From: Ziziphus jujuba
Lineage: Eukaryota > Streptophyta > Magnoliopsida > Rosales > Rhamnaceae
Length of the DNA stretch: 64,000 nucleotides
Direction: 5' to 3'
Assembly: GCF_031755915.1 (NCBI RefSeq)
Contig: NC_083389.1
Coordinates: forward strand, 20,333,501-20,397,500
The notes beneath the pieces are model-generated. The model had not been told where the DNA came from. It ran no database searches and saw nothing but the letters and a program-made list of their open reading frames with translations. This document shows positions 20,528-32,614 of the stretch, one piece after another (positions within the stretch are counted from its first letter, which is position 1; each line of letters begins with the position of its first letter). The position numbers were made by a program, and so were the translations under genes.

Positions 20528-20673
20528 CTATGGTGAGGACGGTCCATATGAGCACCGCAGTATTAGTGACAGTTTTTCATAGTATTAACGACGGTTTTTT
20601 AGAAAATCGTTACCAATACTATGAAAAACCGTCACCAATATTGTGGTCCGCATAAGGACCGTCCGCACCATAG
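20528..20673. repeat. Fold-back (hairpin) element, MITE-like
   Basis: The left arm (CTATGGTGAGGACGGTCC... from 20528) is the near reverse complement of the right arm (...GGACCGTCCGCACCATAG ending 20673). The pairing runs through CAGTATTAGTGACAGTTTTTCATAGTATTAACGACGG and its partner with only scattered mismatches, almost to the centre near 20600. The ~146 bp unit would form one long hairpin. It sits between copies of a TTTTGATATGTTGATATAT motif, so any short TA-type TSD is masked. No coding capacity; transposase family unknown. Confidence 0.85.
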
Positions 20674-22267
20674 ACGGACTGTATTTTGATATGTTGATAT
20701 ATATATATATATATATGCATATATTTATAGTTTTGATATGTTGATATAATTTCTTTTATACGATTTCTCTCATTATGTAATTTGATAGGTATGAAATGAT
20801 AAGGTTTAAAAAATTGGTATCAACGAAAATATTAGAGTACAAAATACGATATTATCTATGAAAATATCATAAATTATCGAATATCGATAAAAACTTATAA
20901 AAATTATTAAAATTGATGAAAATTTATTTAAATAATAAAATTTTTATTGAAATTTAAGATTAGCTTATTTAATTAATTGATAATAAAAATTACAAAAATA
21001 TTAAATGAATTTCATATTTCTTTTTGTCAATAATGCATAGTAAGAATTAATGATCATAAAGATATTATTATTAATGAAGAATATTAAAAAAATACATATT
21101 TGATAAAAATATTTTATTAATGAAAATATATAAAACAATTGTTACTATTCTATTATATGTCATAAAATGTCATCTAAATACAGCATATAATTACTAAATG
21201 GTTGAAAATTATTGGTTTTATCTTATTGATAATTTTGCACGCAATTGTTAAAATGTCAACGATATGAAGCTTGTATTAACCATGGCTATTCTTGTTAATT
21301 ATCATTATATGTTATTGGTTGATTATATGTAAAATTATTATCTTCTTAAATATTTCATCAATTTATAATATATTTTCTGTAAACTTTTATAATATTAATC
21401 TATTTTATAATATTGATAATATAATATTTATAATTTATTTTGCATATATATTTTTATTTTTATGTTTTTTATAATTTTATCTATATTATAATATTTATTT
21501 AAATATTAAATTTATTATAGTAAAAAAATAATAAATAGGTAAATAGTTAAATATTAATAATATATAGTAATTTTTTTAAAAAATATTAAATTTAATAAAA
21601 ATTTAGAAATTTTTTTATGGAACTTATATCTTTTGACAAAATTGTAATAATTTATATAGATATTTAATGAAAATTTTGAAAAAATTTTATACAAAATTTT
21701 TAAAATTTTACCGGCTTCTATTTATAATTAATTAATTAATTAATTATTGAAAATATAAAAATTTTACTCAGAAATTTTGATATTTTAAACTTTATGAAAA
21801 GATATTTACATGCAAAATGGATTGGACGATGTTGGATGAATTTTTTTTTTTTTTTTAATTTTTAATAACAGAAAGCAGTTCTTCCAAAACAATCCTTCCC
21901 CCATAGACAGCACTTGCCCTTTTTCTTTTTTTTTTCTTTTTTTTTTCAATTAAGCAATAAAAAAGCAGTTGCATGGAAAAAAAAGTACTCCACCCTCGGT
22001 TGTAGTGCCGTACAAGTATCATTTTCACCCACAAGTTAATTAATAATATAAAGCAATTAGATAAGGCAAACTTTTTGCATGGTCGAAAATCCACTGACTC
22101 CAAAAACAATGAAATGACATAAATTTCTAAAAAAAATGACATACACGTATTTTTGTTTTTGTTTTTGGTGAATACACGAAATGACATAATTGCTAAAAAG
22201 CAAATCCGTCAGTTCATCAAAATTACATCTTCTTTCTCTTCCAAAAAATAAAAATAAAAATTCCATT
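20674..22267. other. Very AT-rich spacer
   Basis: Extremely AT-rich with almost no GC islands. The open frames at 21292-21474 and 21855-22266 are low-complexity and lack known motifs. No element ends recognised. Confidence 0.5.
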
Positions 22268-22365
22268 AGATTAAAAGAAACCCATTAATCCATTAATAGC
22301 AAAGTACCTTGGCCCCAGATTAAAAGAAACCCATTAATCCATTAATAGCAAAGTACCTTGGCCCC
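22268..22365. repeat. 49 bp exact tandem duplication
   Basis: AGATTAAAAGAAACCCATTA... from 22268 is repeated without visible change from 22317, ending GGCCCC each time. Two copies, head to tail. Confidence 0.95.
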
Positions 22366-23600
22366 AGTAAGCAATAATTGGAGGAAAATAATTCACTACA
22401 AAAATAAAATAATTGAAGGAAAATAAAGTATAGAATGGAGCATTTATTTTCCAATACATTTTGCTTTTATATATTCTTTAACTTTCAAATAAACTTTAAC
22501 TTTTTATTTTTTTAATTTTTTTTTTTGAAAAGAAAAACACTTTAACGTTTTTCAATATATACTTTGTAACTTTCAATTGCACTTATTATTAATATTATAT
22601 TATTATTATTATTGAAGGTGGGATTGTTGCCAAAAAGCAGTAATTTTCATCATCAAATTGTTGCATCACATTCTTTTTCCCTTTGTTTATATATAAATTA
22701 CAAAAACCCAACTATTTTTTTTTCGGGTGTCATCTTATTTAAATTATACAATTTTGCATTTAAAATGGTCAAAATTAAACATATCTATATTATATAACAA
22801 TGAAGCTTTAAATAAAATAATATATTTTTTAAATTAATTACATTTTAGTATCTTCTTATTTTTTAGATTTTTACATTTAAACTCTCAATTTTCAATTTAA
22901 TAATTAAAATTTTTAATTTTTAATTTTTAATTTATTGCAATTTGATCTTTATTTGTTTTGACTATCAAATTTAACAACAGTCTTACATAATTGAAATTAA
23001 ATTATATTAATTTTCAAACTGAAATATATTAAATTGTAAAATATTACAACTATTTTTAAGTTTTCGCATTTTAATATCCTTTTTATTTCTTAAAATAATA
23101 ATACAGGTTACCTATACGATATTAAATTGTATAAAATTCAAAATTAAAAAAAAAATTAACATGATAGATTTTTAAAACTAGTTTTAAAATTTTACAATTT
23201 AGTATTTTTTTTTTTTAGTTTTAAATTTTATACAATTTAACATCAATTAGGTAAAAAAAATGTTAAACCTTATCAATCAAAAGTCAAAAAATATCAAATT
23301 GCAACAAATTGAAAATTCATAAATCAAAATTGCTTGAGTGACAAATTTAAATGCTTATATTGTAAAATCTTGAAAATCGAGATATCAAAGTGCAACAAAC
23401 CTTTGTTTTTTTTTTTTTTTTTTTTAAAAGGTTACATAATCCTTGAATTAATAATTTTATTAAAATGTGTAACTAACATTTATTTGAGTAATTTACCAAA
23501 AAAGAAAAACTTTTATTTGGGTAGAACGTCTGTTTTTTTCCCCCTCCTTTTTGGTTGAATACTTTTGTACACGCATATGTTGAAATAATGACTTACCCAT
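22366..23600. other. AT-rich upstream region of the MATE gene
   Basis: No gene recognised. Poly-T/A runs and short AT repeats dominate. It presumably includes the distal promoter of the MATE gene that starts at 23664, but I see no specific element beyond the TATA box. Confidence 0.45.
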
Positions 23601-23608
23601 TATATATA
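23601..23608 (+). promoter_or_regulatory. Probable TATA box of the MATE gene
   Basis: TATATATA lies about 60 bp upstream of the ATG at 23664, flanked by GC-richer sequence (CCCAT upstream, GAAGGGAG downstream). Start of transcription near 23630 would leave a 5' UTR of about 30 bases. Inferred from position only. Confidence 0.5.
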
Positions 23609-23663
23609 GAAGGGAGACAGGTAGGATAATAGGGTTGGAGAGAACTATATTGGAAAAACAAAC

Positions 23664-26600
23664 ATGGAAGAAAAATGGAGTAGAGTGTTTGGGAAGGAGC
23701 TGAAGAAGGTGAGCTTCATGGCAGCTCCAATGGTGGCACTCATGGTGTTGCAATATCTCTATTATTTTGTTGCCATAATCATGGTTGGGCACCTCGGCGA
23801 ACTCTCTCTTTCCGGGGTCTCCATGGCTAACTCTTTCACCAGTGTTACCGGCTTCTGTTTTCTTGTAAACTTCTTCTATTTCCTCATCTCCTTAATTATT
23901 CTCTTTCATAATTTTAGAATTTGATTTATTTATTTATTTATTTATTTTTGTCATTCTTTTTTACCCGATTGTGTTTATATAAAATATTGTGCCAAGCAGG
24001 GTAACCAAAGAAAAGAATTCTATTTAATATTTTTGGAAATTACTTTTTTTTTTTTCCAAGTTGAAAAAAATCATGAATGAAACTAGCTCAAAATCACTTC
24101 TTGTTTGCTAGCTAGAATTTTGATTTTCATTAAAATTATAAATGAAAATTGGAAAAAAAAAATAAAACTTTTGATGTTGGATTACCCATGGTGCCTGCTT
24201 GTAGATCTTTAAAATGGCTCATTTATGAAGTTCATTTGTGATACTATCTTTTGCAAATTAAATTATTAAATATTTTTTTGCTTTCGTTCTACTTTTAACA
24301 AAAAGGTTTATTTGCATGATATGTACTCCCATAAAGAAGTTTAATGTTGCTAATTGTCCCTCAAATATAAATATTAGCAGCATTACTTGGGAACCTTTTA
24401 AATAGTATTCTACTATTTTGTGATGCCACATTTAATTATTTGACTTTGTCTGTTTTAAAATATCAAGTATCGTGTGAAATGCAGGTTAGATGACAGATAT
24501 TAAGTAGAAAAAACTGTAGAAGAGAACCATCACGGTTTAGGTGTTGACATCTAAGTTTTGACATGTTGCAGCTACAATATAAATAATCAAGATTTATCTC
24601 ATCATTTCAGCCGAAAAAAAATTAAAAAAGGATTTGTCTCATCATTTATTATTCTATTTTTTTTATTTACATAATTTAATGACATGGGAAGCTAGCAAAT
24701 TAAGCGCCACGACTTATTCTTTTATTTTATTTTCTATAGAAAAAAATCTTTCCATTATGGTTTTCATTAATTTCCAAATAGGATGTTTTCTGCAAATAAA
24801 TTATTGTAATTAATACACAATTTTTTTACAAATAAATCAAACAATTATTATAAAACTAGTTTTTTTGTCTTTCTTTCTTTTTCTTTTTGTTTTCTTTGAA
24901 TCAACCCAAGTTTTTTTTTTCTTCTTTTTTTGCTACCTTTTTCATTTGGGTTTCACATTCCCAATAAAAAAATTAAAATAAAATTGAAACCATGGGAAGT
25001 TATGATTTGAGGAGTTCATGCTTTTAGTCATTTTATGTAAAAATAGCAATGTTCTTAGGAAATAATAATAATAATCTCAGAACAAATAATAATTAATTGA
25101 TAAAATAGCATACTTTATTTATTTATTTATTTTTTTTAAATGATGTGCCTTGATATTTATCATAATATTGGTATCCATTGGTTTGAAGTTTTAAGAACTT
25201 AAAACAGAATGGAAAAAATAAAATAAAAAATAAAAAGAAGAAAAAAGTAAAACGAATCTCCAGCAACTAAAATTGTTATTGAAATTTTGGTTGTATTAGA
25301 CTCTAAATTTTCTTTTACAAATATGTAGTTGGAACGAGGAAGAAAACTCACATGAAAAAAATAAAAAAATAAAAATAAAAATGTAGAGAATTCCAATTAA
25401 TTAAACAAGTCTCCTAAGTTTTTTTTTTTTTTTTTTAAATAAAGCAATAAGTCTCCTAAGTTTTGAAAATTCTTAAAGTTAAAGAAAGAAAAAATAAAAA
25501 TAAAAACTGAAAAAAAATTAATCTTAGCCTTTAATTTACTATCTGCCACATGTCATTAGATAATGTAAATAGAAAAAGAAATAAATAGAATAATAAATTA
25601 TAAATCTTTACAATTTATATTGTAGCTATTACATATCTTTAAATTCTTAAAAGTTTAAGTAAAGCTTAAATGAGAAGAGGTTCCTAATCCAACAGAAGAA
25701 GAGGCAAATCTAAAACTATTACACTTGTTTGATCGACTATTACACATATTTGATTTGAAAATAAAAGGTAAAAATTTGAATTTTCAAAAAAATTGGGGAA
25801 ATATGAAATCGAATAGAGTAGAGTGGAGAAGAGTGGAGCTTGGTTAAATAAATAAATAAACTTTCCTAAAACTTGCATCAACAAAAGTCAAAATCAAAAG
25901 TAAAAAAATTCATTCTTTTCAACAATAACTTTCTTTCAATATCTTAGTTGAAAATTAAGGAAAGTAAGCATCTCCAACCATATTGATAAAATAACTTGTC
26001 CATTGTCCTGCAGCTTGGGTTGACTAGTGGTTTGGAGACACTTTGTGGACAAGCATATGGGGCAGAACAATATCAAAAGCTTGGAATTTATACTTACACC
26101 TCCATTATCTCACTCACTCTTGTTTGTCTCCCTATATCTATTTTATGGATTTTTACAGACAAAATACTTATATTGATAGGTCAAGACCCTTCAATTTCAG
26201 AAGAAGCACAAAAATTCTCCATTTATCTCATCCCTAATCTATTTTTCTATGCCATACTTCAATCTTTTATTCGCTATTTACAAACTCAGAGCTTGATACT
26301 GCCAATGTTGTACAGCTATTTAGCAAGTTTTTGTTTACACATTCCTCTTTGTTGGATATTAATATTTAAACTAAAACTGGAAGTTATTGGAGCAGCATTG
26401 GCCATTAATATGTCATCTTTTGTTAATGTCATTTTGCTTGGATTTTACATCAAGTATTCTTCCGCATGTGAAAAAGCTCGACCTGTATTTTCAATGGAAG
26501 TCTTCTCGACTATTAAGGAGTTCTTTAGCTTCGGCATTCCTTCGGCTTTGATGATATGGTAAGAGAAATAATCTTCCTTTTTTTTTTTTCTTAATTTTTA

Positions 26601-28419
26601 ATTTTTTTTTTTTTATTGATTGAGATTTGAGACAATAAATTGTATTATAAAAAGGAAGGAAGCCATGGCCTAACGGTGTGGGGATAAGAGATTTACCGCT
26701 ACATCAATTTCATTTGATTTAAGAAAAAAATTGAAAATTTATTTAATTTTTTATTTTGACTTTTAATTTTAGAAAATACTACTTATTACCATTAGATACT
26801 ATTATTGAGATTCAAATGTGATGTGGTAATTTAATTAGCTATTTAAAAGAGTTCATTTTTACTGATTAAGTTTTTAATATAAAAAGTCAAAATATAATTA
26901 AATGCATCTAATTAATATTTATCTTATCAACAATAATGTGATTAGTAAGACTCATTAGTAATGTTGACAAATAGTGAAGTACATTTGTTTTAGTTTTAGC
27001 ATTTTTCTTTAATTTTGGAAAAAGAAAATGAGGAATATAAAACATAGATAAGAGGAACATGAACAAAGAGAAAGAATATATTTTGTGAAAAATGAAAAGA
27101 TAATTATGCATATGCGCTATCAATCAGTGATGAGTCTTTGTAGGGTATTGATTAGTCTTTGTTAAGAAGGGTATACAACGAAAATATATGAGGTTCATCT
27201 ATTATTTAACGAGATTTAATTTGAAAAGATAAATTCAATTAAACTGGTTAAAGTTTAAAAAGTAAATTTATAGACATAATTATGGATGATTGATAGAAAT
27301 TGGTTGTACTATTTTTACCCATTACAATTTTATGAATAATAATTATATCATTCCAACATTATATGATATATCATATACCTAAAAAAAGCTATAAAGCACC
27401 TCAAAACTGGTTATAAAAAAGTTAACCAAAACTTTTTTCAGTTTTAAAAACTTAAAAACAAAGGTGTTACCCAAAGAATTTTTAATTTAAATTTTTTTAA
27501 AAGAAACTTTACCAAAGAATTAGTAGATATGACTATTCATTTATTGTTTAGTACTTAAATTTTTAAGTTTCCTGATTTCTCTTTCGCAATGGCAAGCTCG
27601 AAACGATATACAGTCTTTATTTATTTTATTTTTTTTTTTTTTGGGGTGGCGAATGATATACAGTCTTGAATGGTGGGCTTATGAGATTATTATTTTTCTT
27701 TCGGGGCTTCTACCAAATCCCAAACTAGAGACTTCAGTGCTTTCAATATGGTATGCTTCATTAATTAATTCATTAATTTTTTTTTTGGTTTTACAGCATT
27801 TTAATACAAGGCTTGACAAATATATGAGCTTAACGTATATTTGCTTCTAAATTTTATTTTATTTTTTTATTTTTATTTTTTGTTGGGTGCAGTTTTTCAA
27901 TTACCTACTTTCATGCTTTCATCCCTTTCGGGCTTGGGACCGTAGCAAGGTTTGCTCTCCATGTAGTGTGATCTTTATCCTAAAAAATTTCATGAATATT
28001 CAAATTATAATAATTCTTCTAGTCAAAAATATATAATTATATAATCAATCATAAAAATTATTATAGATCAACTCTAGTTGATTATTCAATTCTCCGAATA
28101 AATATAAGTGCTTGTTTTGTTCTTACAGAAAAAAATGTTTTGTTAGGCAGTGCCCGAACTCAATGATTGTTTATTATTTATTTGCTGTGGTATGTTCAGA
28201 ATTGCAAAATGTATTGTGGAGGCTTTGTAATGTACTCCCATTTTCACAAACATACAGTCTATATAAAAATCTTCATATACGGTTCACTTTACTTTTGAGT
28301 ATGGAATACGTACCCTAGAAAGTATTAGATCTTTCCGTTTAAAGAAATCAAATTGAGTGGACATTGGAGACATGAAATGTTATATATTGGGACCATCTCT
28401 GGGGATATTGATGGACTTG

Positions 28420-28476
<57 letters not shown>

Positions 28477-29892
28477 CTGCTCTTTTGGTGAATGGCTTAT
28501 ATTAAGTAATTGTTTCATAGCTGGAGGTTATAATTTATAGAGGACCTTGATGGGCTTGATTCCTTTTGAGCCTGGTTATCTTTGTTGGGCTCATATCCTT
28601 GGGCCAAGGTTTTGTTGTCATCTTTTCTGTTTTGGGCTTGTATTTTAGGCGTATTATTGGATTAATGATTTTATATTGTATAGGAGTTAATAATCCCACA
28701 CGCTTATTAAATCAAGATGATGTATGAGCTTTTTCCCAATGTTACAAAGCCAAACTCTGTTCGCATTTCACGAGACAACTGGTAAATATATATGCAGCAT
28801 TCGTGTTTCAAATGAATTAGGAGCTGGGAATCCGAAGGCAGCCAAAGTGGCTGTGTTGGCTGTGATGTTCATTGCGACTGTTGAAATTATTATTGTAAGC
28901 ACAACTATCTTTTTCTGTCGCCATATATTGGGGAACGTATACAGCAATGAGAAGGAGGTTGTAGATCATGTTGCAGATATGGGTTTTTTGCTCTCTCTAT
29001 CAATCATATTGGATGGCCTACAAATAGGACTTTCAGGCTAGTTTTTCTTCTTCTTTTTTTTTTTTTTTTTTTTTTTTTTTTCTCCAAAGTTTGTATACTA
29101 CTTTAATTTATGCTTACCTTGCTGTTACCAAATATAAGAGGATAACAGGAATTTGGGTTTCGTTGTGTGGTTTTTGATAAAAAAATAAATTAACAAATAA
29201 ATAAAAAGAAAACAAAGTGTGAACTAAAAATAATAAAATATATAAACAGTGTGGAGTATTCATTCATCTATTTAAACTTCTTTTTTTAATGTATGGGGCC
29301 CATTAATTGATAATTTTACAATATATGAACAAGTGAAAACTTAACAGTTCGTGGATGCAAGTATTGTCCATAATATATGTACTCTTTTGAAACCTTGTTT
29401 TTTCATGGGAAACTAAGTCTGAAACATTCTCTTCTTTTTTACTTTCTTGGCAAACTAAGTCTGAAACATTCTCTTCTTTTTTACCTTCTTTTATGTGTGG
29501 AATCCTTGCTTAATTATGGAACCTTTCAGATCTCTCTTATTTAACTTTCTGCTTTATTGTGAATATTTCAGGGGTTGCTAGAGGAACTGGGTGGCAACAC
29601 TTAGGGGCCTATGTAAATCTTAGTGCATTTTACCTGGTTGGAACCCCATTTGCTGCTGTTTTGGCTTTTGTTTTACATTTAAAAGGGAAGGGTCTTTGGA
29701 TTGGTTTAGTGACAGGATCTACCGTGCAAGTCGTTTTGCTTTCTCTCATAACAAGTCTCACCAATTGGCATAAACAGGTTTTTTATCTTCAAAATTCATC
29801 GTCTCAATCTATACTTTCATTTTGGTGCTTAAATTATTAATTTTGGTAATTTACAAAGTTATGGGAATCTATATTTTCAGCCAAAAAAAGAA

Positions 29893-29923
<31 letters not shown>

Positions 29924-30746
29924 AGGAATGGAAATCAATGTATAAGAGATTCTATAAATAAAATATTTATAAAATTTTGGAAATTTAAAAAGGAAATTAA
30001 TAGACAAGTAAAACGTAAGTTTAATATACTGGGAAGCATTCTATATATAACAATATTTGATAAATCATTTTAGCTTTTAATTAGATATATATCTAAAGTG
30101 TATCAACTTTATAAAGTTATAAGTATACATCCTTATAATTTATATGCTGTTAATGGATAAGATGATATTATCAAACATATTTGTTTAACATAAAAATATA
30201 AAAATATAAAAAAATATAAAAAATACAAGAAAAATATCTATTGGTACATGGAACTGACAAGCCATTATATTTAGTTTTCAGGATTCTATTTAGGATTTTT
30301 GGCATTCTAAATTGAATATTTGAAAACTGCAAGATATTGATTAGTAAAAAAAAAAAAAAAAAATTAGGATTTTTGGCATTCTAAATTGAATATTTGAAAA
30401 CTGCAAGATATTGATTGGTAAAAAAAAAAAAAATTAATAATAATAATAAAAATAGAGTTTCAAGTGAAACTAGGCGAAACAAGAATAATGAGCATGTGTT
30501 TAAAGGTAGTAATTAACTATAACAAACTTGATTTAGTTGATTCCTTCAATGAACGGTGATGGTTGTGATTTAGTTTAATTTTAATGAAATTATATTTATT
30601 TTCAAAAAAATAAAAAAAATAATAAACTTGATCTTAAATTATACTAGAACCGAATTTTATTCTAAGTTCTTGAATCTATATGACTGATGCAGGCATCAAA
30701 AGCGAGAGAAAGGATATTTGACGGAGATATACGTGATACAAGCTGA
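23664..30746 (+). CDS. MATE family efflux transporter (DETOXIFICATION-type), 7 exons, apparently intact
   Basis: Predicted multidrug and toxic compound extrusion antiporter, normally a twelve-helix membrane protein that exports organic compounds in exchange for H+ or Na+. Exons deduced by reading frame and splice sites: 23664-23864, 26014-26558, 27664-27750, 27893-27949, 28798-29036, 29572-29777, 30693-30746. They join in phase without a stop to about 462 residues, slightly shorter than typical plant members (about 470-510). Family signatures are present: [14 protein letters not shown] and TSVTGF in exon 1; [15 protein letters not shown] and [10 protein letters not shown] in exon 2; LEWWAYE and [17 protein letters not shown] in exon 3; [18 protein letters not shown] in exon 5; [17 protein letters not shown] and GKGLWIGL in exon 6; ASKARERIF in the last exon. 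The ATG at 23664 follows a TATA box. Intron 5 needs a GC donor (CAG/GC at 29036-29038); a GT a few bases on creates a stop. Substrate and membrane are not predictable here. A broken paralog lies at 47415-49716. Confidence 0.9.
28422..28472 (+). repeat. (AG)n microsatellite in MATE intron 4
   Basis: About 25 uninterrupted AG units inside the intron at 27950-28797. Confidence 0.97.
29410..29493 (+). repeat. 42 bp tandem duplication in MATE intron 5
   Basis: AAACTAAGTCTGAAACATTC...TTTTTTAC starts at 29410 and again at 29452. The two copies are nearly identical, and their CT-rich ends precede the acceptor at 29571. Confidence 0.88.
29895..29923 (+). repeat. Poly-G run of 29 bases in MATE intron 6
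   Basis: Uninterrupted G29 following CAAAAAAAGAAGA. It is about 120 bases downstream of the exon 6 donor, in the transcribed strand sense. Could be partly an assembly or sequencing length estimate. Confidence 0.9.
30291..30433 (+). repeat. 74 bp tandem duplication with poly-A tails in MATE intron 6
   Basis: TAGGATTTTTGGCATTC...GATATTGATT.GTAAAA starts at 30291 and again at 30365. Each copy ends in a poly-A run; one substitution is visible near the end (TTAGTA versus TTGGTA). Confidence 0.9.
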
Positions 30747-30917
30747 TGAAGGAAAGGACAGTATACAGTCAACTCATACGTAACTTTTTTCTAGACATGT
30801 AATGGACAGTTTTACCCACAAAACAAAAAATTGTTAGGTGCACTACAATGTTAATAATTTTTTCGTATTCCAACAATAGTTATGAACAAAATGTCATAAT
30901 TAGTCTACAATATTAAA
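30747..30917 (+). other. 3' flank of the MATE gene
   Basis: Probably 3' UTR and downstream sequence. No clear single poly-A signal stands out in this AT-rich stretch. Confidence 0.35.
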
Positions 30918-31350
30918 AAAATATATATTAGATGCACTGCATAAGTTGTTCGATAAATGTATATCATGCGTATCACAATCTTTAACTTATGTAGATGGAG
31001 CCACTGAAGATTAATTTCAAAATAAAAAAGACAAACGTGCAGATTCTATAAACTGGATGAATATAAGTTATTTGGTAAAAATATACCATGCACACCATTA
31101 TTGTTTAGATTATGTATACCGCATCATTGAATATTAATTTCAAAATATAAAAATATATGTTCAGATTCTATAAATGGATGATTATAAGTGGTCTGGTAAA
31201 TATATACCATGCGCACCGTCACTATTGTTTAGATTATGCATACCGCACCACTGGAGATTAATTTCAAAACGTAAATGCATACATCCAAATTTTATAAACT
31301 GGATGATTATAAGTTGCTTGGTAAATGTATACCACGCACAATTATTCATT
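30918..31350. repeat. ~122 bp tandem repeat, about 3.5 units
   Basis: Units start near 30918, 31040, 31162 and 31285. Each contains GATTCTATAAA.TGGATGA, TAAGTT..T.GGTAAA, TATACCATGC.CACC, TTTAGATTATG.ATACCGCA and GA.ATTAATTTCAAAA. They differ by about 10-20 percent. The array ends just before the coiled-coil relic at 31370. Confidence 0.85.
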
Positions 31351-31369
31351 CTCTTACAGATTGCTTTTA

Positions 31370-31950
31370 CTATGCTGAAGAATCAATCACTTTTCAATGA
31401 GTTGAGAAAAAAGGCCTGTCGTAAAATAGTACGTGCCAAGTTTGCTGAAGGGCTCCTGTCAGATTGCAAGCAATAACTAGAGTCCAAAAGGAAGAAAAAA
31501 TTTGACCTCTTAGATAAGGTCAGTGTGATAGCCTTGATGACCTTTTGAAGTATGAAAGATTCAAGGTCGAAAAAAGTAACAGCAACTATTGCAGAATTAC
31601 GGCATCACCTGAGATGGAAACTTTGATCAATCAACGGTCGAAAGAATTCAAGGCTTCTGATGAGATAACTAACTTGAAGAATCATGAGCTTACTAAAGGC
31701 TACGTGCAATGTTAGGAAGAGGTGCCTAAGAAACATCCTGTCTAACATGGTCTTTTATGGAAGATCATGATCATCTAGAGGTGGTGAAGCAGAATGAAGC
31801 TCCGATTGGTTCTAAAGGTATCCTTCTTGTGGTTGATGATGTAGAAGCTAGTGTTGATGATCAAGATGCCATAATTGATGACTAGAGATCCATAGCTAAC
31901 TCCTCAAACTCCTCGACCAATGGTCAACAGTCGTAGTAGTTCATGATTTT
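31370..31950 (+). pseudogene. Coiled-coil protein relic, possibly a Tat-type antisense ORF
   Basis: Broken plus-strand frames read FNELRKKACRKIVRAKFAEG (31395-31455), then SLDDLLKYERFKVEKSNSN, then ETLINQRSKEFKASDEI and KNHELTKGYVQC, and finally an acidic DDVEASVDDQDAIIDD tail. The NQRSKEF.ASD pattern resembles, from memory, the C-terminal coiled coil of plant gypsy-type proteins that some Tat-lineage elements encode antisense to pol. It lies antisense to, and downstream of, the minus-strand gypsy integrase once the nested copia element is removed, which fits that arrangement. The N-terminal domain is missing. Other coiled-coil origins are possible. Confidence 0.4.
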
Positions 31951-32049
31951 CTAGGATCGTAGCTTTTTTAATTTAAGAGGTTTTAGAGTATAGGATGGTA
32001 CCTTCCTTTAAATTTCAGCATGTTGCTTTTTCATTCCGTAGGATAATAC

Positions 32050-32614
32050 TGTCGCAAAATAATATGAATATATGTATATACATGTGGACCTACAGATGTA
32101 AACAAAATACAAGGAAAATAAATAAATCAAAGATTAGATTTGAAACCTGTGAGCCTTAGTATTCGATCTGCTTTTGATGAATTTGTCCGAGGCCTGTGTG
32201 GTACCACAGTTTCCTTAAGACAATTTCCATCCCATCGGTGTAGATGTTTTCCGACGGTTGTCTTCCAGGATACAACAGAGTCTAAGCTTTTGGACGTAAC
32301 ACCTCTAAAGCTTCCCTTCGAACTCTCGGTATACCTTTGCTTTACCACACTCCTCTGTCTCTCAAAAAATTTCTAAAAAAAAAAAAAACAATTGATTTTT
32401 TTTTTCTCTCTATTTTCAAAACTCATATAGGAAAAAGATCCTTTTACACAAAATCCTCCCAAATCTTTTTATTTTCTTCTCCTTTTCTTTTGTTATTCCA
32501 AAAACAGTTTTCTTATTCCAAAACTAAAAAACCAATTATGACAAGCCCATTAATGGCCCTATCAAATCATTCACATTAATATTTAATTAAAAAAAATTTA
32601 ATTAAAACGTTACA
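32050..32614 (-). repeat. 3' LTR of the minus-strand copia element
   Basis: 565 bp, with TG...CA ends, homologous to 38333-38875 with scattered substitutions and small indels. The open frames at 32127-32376 are LTR sequence, not genes. Confidence 0.94.

Noticed and set aside
32127..32376. Open frames on both strands, echoed at 38410-38659
   Set aside because: Both lie in the LTR pair of the same copia element. The similarity reflects LTR duplication, not a gene family.
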